NCBI GenBank assembly: GCA_036496805.1
Contig: DASXKN010000020.1
Coordinates: 137,201-201,200, forward strand
Source: SZAS-103 sp036496805
GTDB lineage: Bacteria > Pseudomonadota > Gammaproteobacteria > Xanthomonadales > Xanthomonadaceae
Direction of reading: 5' to 3'
Length of the DNA: 64,000 bases
In this document: piece after piece, positions 63,289 to 64,000 of the stretch
How the letters are laid out: each line of letters starts with the position of its first letter
Position numbering within the stretch: position 1 is the first letter of the stretch
Program-made: the position numbers and the translations under genes
The notes under the pieces: generated by a model
Seen by the model: the letters and a program-made list of their open reading frames with translations, nothing else
The model's database searches: none
What the model was told of the DNA's origin: nothing

Positions 63289-64000
63289 TTGAAAAAGCCG
63301 ACGGTACTCGAGCTGAAGCGCCAGAAGGGTGCGCGCCTGGCCATGCTCACCGCCTACGACTACCCGACGGCGCGACTGGTGGCCGAAGCAGGGGTGGACC
63401 TGATCCTTGTCGGCGACTCGCTCGGCATGGTCGTCCTCGGCTATGACTCGACGGTGCCGGTCACGATGGACGACATGGTTCACCACACCAAAGCGGCGCG
63501 CCGCGGCGCGCCGGACGCGTTCGTGATCGCCGACATGCCGTTCCTCTCATACGGAACCGTGGACGATGCGCTCGCCAACGCGGCGCGCCTCATGAAGGAT
63601 GCGCGCGCGGACTCGGTGAAGATCGAGGGCGGCACCGAAGTGGTGCCCATTGTCGAGGCGCTCGTGCGAGCCGGCGTTCCGGTGCTCGGGCACGTGGGCC
63701 TCACGCCGCAGACCGCTTCCGCGCTCGGCGGCTACAAGCTGCAGGGCAAGGACGAAGCCCAGGCGCGCAAGATCGTGGAGGACGCCGTCGCGCTCGAGGC
63801 GGCGGGCTGCTGGGGCGTGGTGCTCGAGCTCGTCCCGGCCCCGCTCGCGAAGCTCATTACCGGGCGCGCCGGCATTCCGACCATCGGCATCGGCGCGGGC
63901 ACGGACTGCGACGGCCAAGTGCTCGTGTTCCACGACATGGTGGGCCTCTTCTCGGGCTTTACGCCGACCTTCGTGAAGCGCTACACCGAGGCCGGCACGG
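63289..64000 (+). CDS. panB: 3-methyl-2-oxobutanoate hydroxymethyltransferase, 5' part
   Basis: The first 237 codons, open at the right edge. Start is an inferred TTG (MKKPTVLELKRQKG), since the first in-frame ATG is inside the conserved region. PanB makes ketopantoate in pantothenate/CoA synthesis. Motifs: LTAYDYPTARL, LVGDSLGMVVLGYDST (Mg-binding Asp), VKIEGG, GHVGLTPQTA and GIGAGTDCDGQVLV. The frame is intact up to the edge. It probably forms an operon with ttcA, 11 bp apart; panC/panD would be expected further right. Confidence 0.92.
   Translation, partial: MKKPTVLELKRQKGARLAMLTAYDYPTARLVAEAGVDLILVGDSLGMVVLGYDSTVPVTMDDMVHHTKAARRGAPDAFVIADMPFLSYGTVDDALANAARLMKDARADSVKIEGGTEVVPIVEALVRAGVPVLGHVGLTPQTASALGGYKLQGKDEAQARKIVEDAVALEAAGCWGVVLELVPAPLAKLITGRAGIPTIGIGAGTDCDGQVLVFHDMVGLFSGFTPTFVKRYTEAGT

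Noticed and set aside
62402..64000. Assembly chimera at ttcA-panB
   Set aside because: The pairing is unusual, but both frames are intact, the spacing is operon-like and base composition does not change at the junction.

Overview
The window reads as chromosomal DNA of a high-GC gammaproteobacterium of the Xanthomonadales (Lysobacterales). The evidence is gene content and style: hemB-aroE, rsmG-parA-parB, rpmB-rpmG, a PlsB-type acyltransferase, an ECF sigma factor paired with a Ser/Thr kinase-TPR receptor, and strong G/C third-position bias. The genus cannot be fixed from sequence alone; a Dokdonella- or Rhodanobacter-like organism is a reasonable guess. No tRNA, rRNA, CRISPR array, intact transposase or prophage was seen.

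Layout. 1-8.7 kb: the 3' end of tsaC, an Ala-rich lipoprotein, a DUF885 protein, xth, ltaE behind a remarkable train of six hairpins, an MdtD-like efflux pump and a small secreted protein. 8.7-16.2 kb: an aldehyde dehydrogenase, a gamma-carbonic-anhydrase-fold protein, two small unknowns, a hemB-aroE-cysteine-cluster operon and a partial peptide ABC importer. 16.2-22.1 kb: a mini SPFH protein, rsmG-parA-parB, a polyprenyl-phosphate type glycosyltransferase with its LAB_N partner, rpmB-rpmG and a block of palindromic repeats. 22.1-38.5 kb: two tandem kinase-TPR receptors, an amidohydrolase, acs, an EF-hand protein, a desaturase, mutM, an ECF sigma factor with a third kinase-TPR receptor, and tdk. 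38.6-44.3 kb: a Rep-type helicase, a lipoprotein and plsB.

44.4-61.8 kb is the striking region: seven consecutive, same-strand, secreted S53 (sedolisin/kumamolisin) peptidase paralogues, most with signal peptide, activation pro-domain, S53 domain, PKD domain and a jelly-roll-like C-terminal domain. The four upstream copies keep the catalytic Glu/Asp/Asp/Ser motifs. The three downstream copies have all lost both the nucleophile Ser and the oxyanion Asp, and one of these has also lost the Glu/Asp pair, so the locus appears to encode about four peptidases and three secreted pseudo-peptidases. A stray fragment of a C-terminal domain lies after the truncated fourth copy. The window closes with a DUF465 protein, ttcA and the 5' part of panB.

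Other unusual features are two short ORFs, before parB and before mutM, that repeat the N-terminus of the gene they precede and end across its start codon. There are also long hairpin trains in the ltaE leader and between the ECF sigma gene and its kinase.
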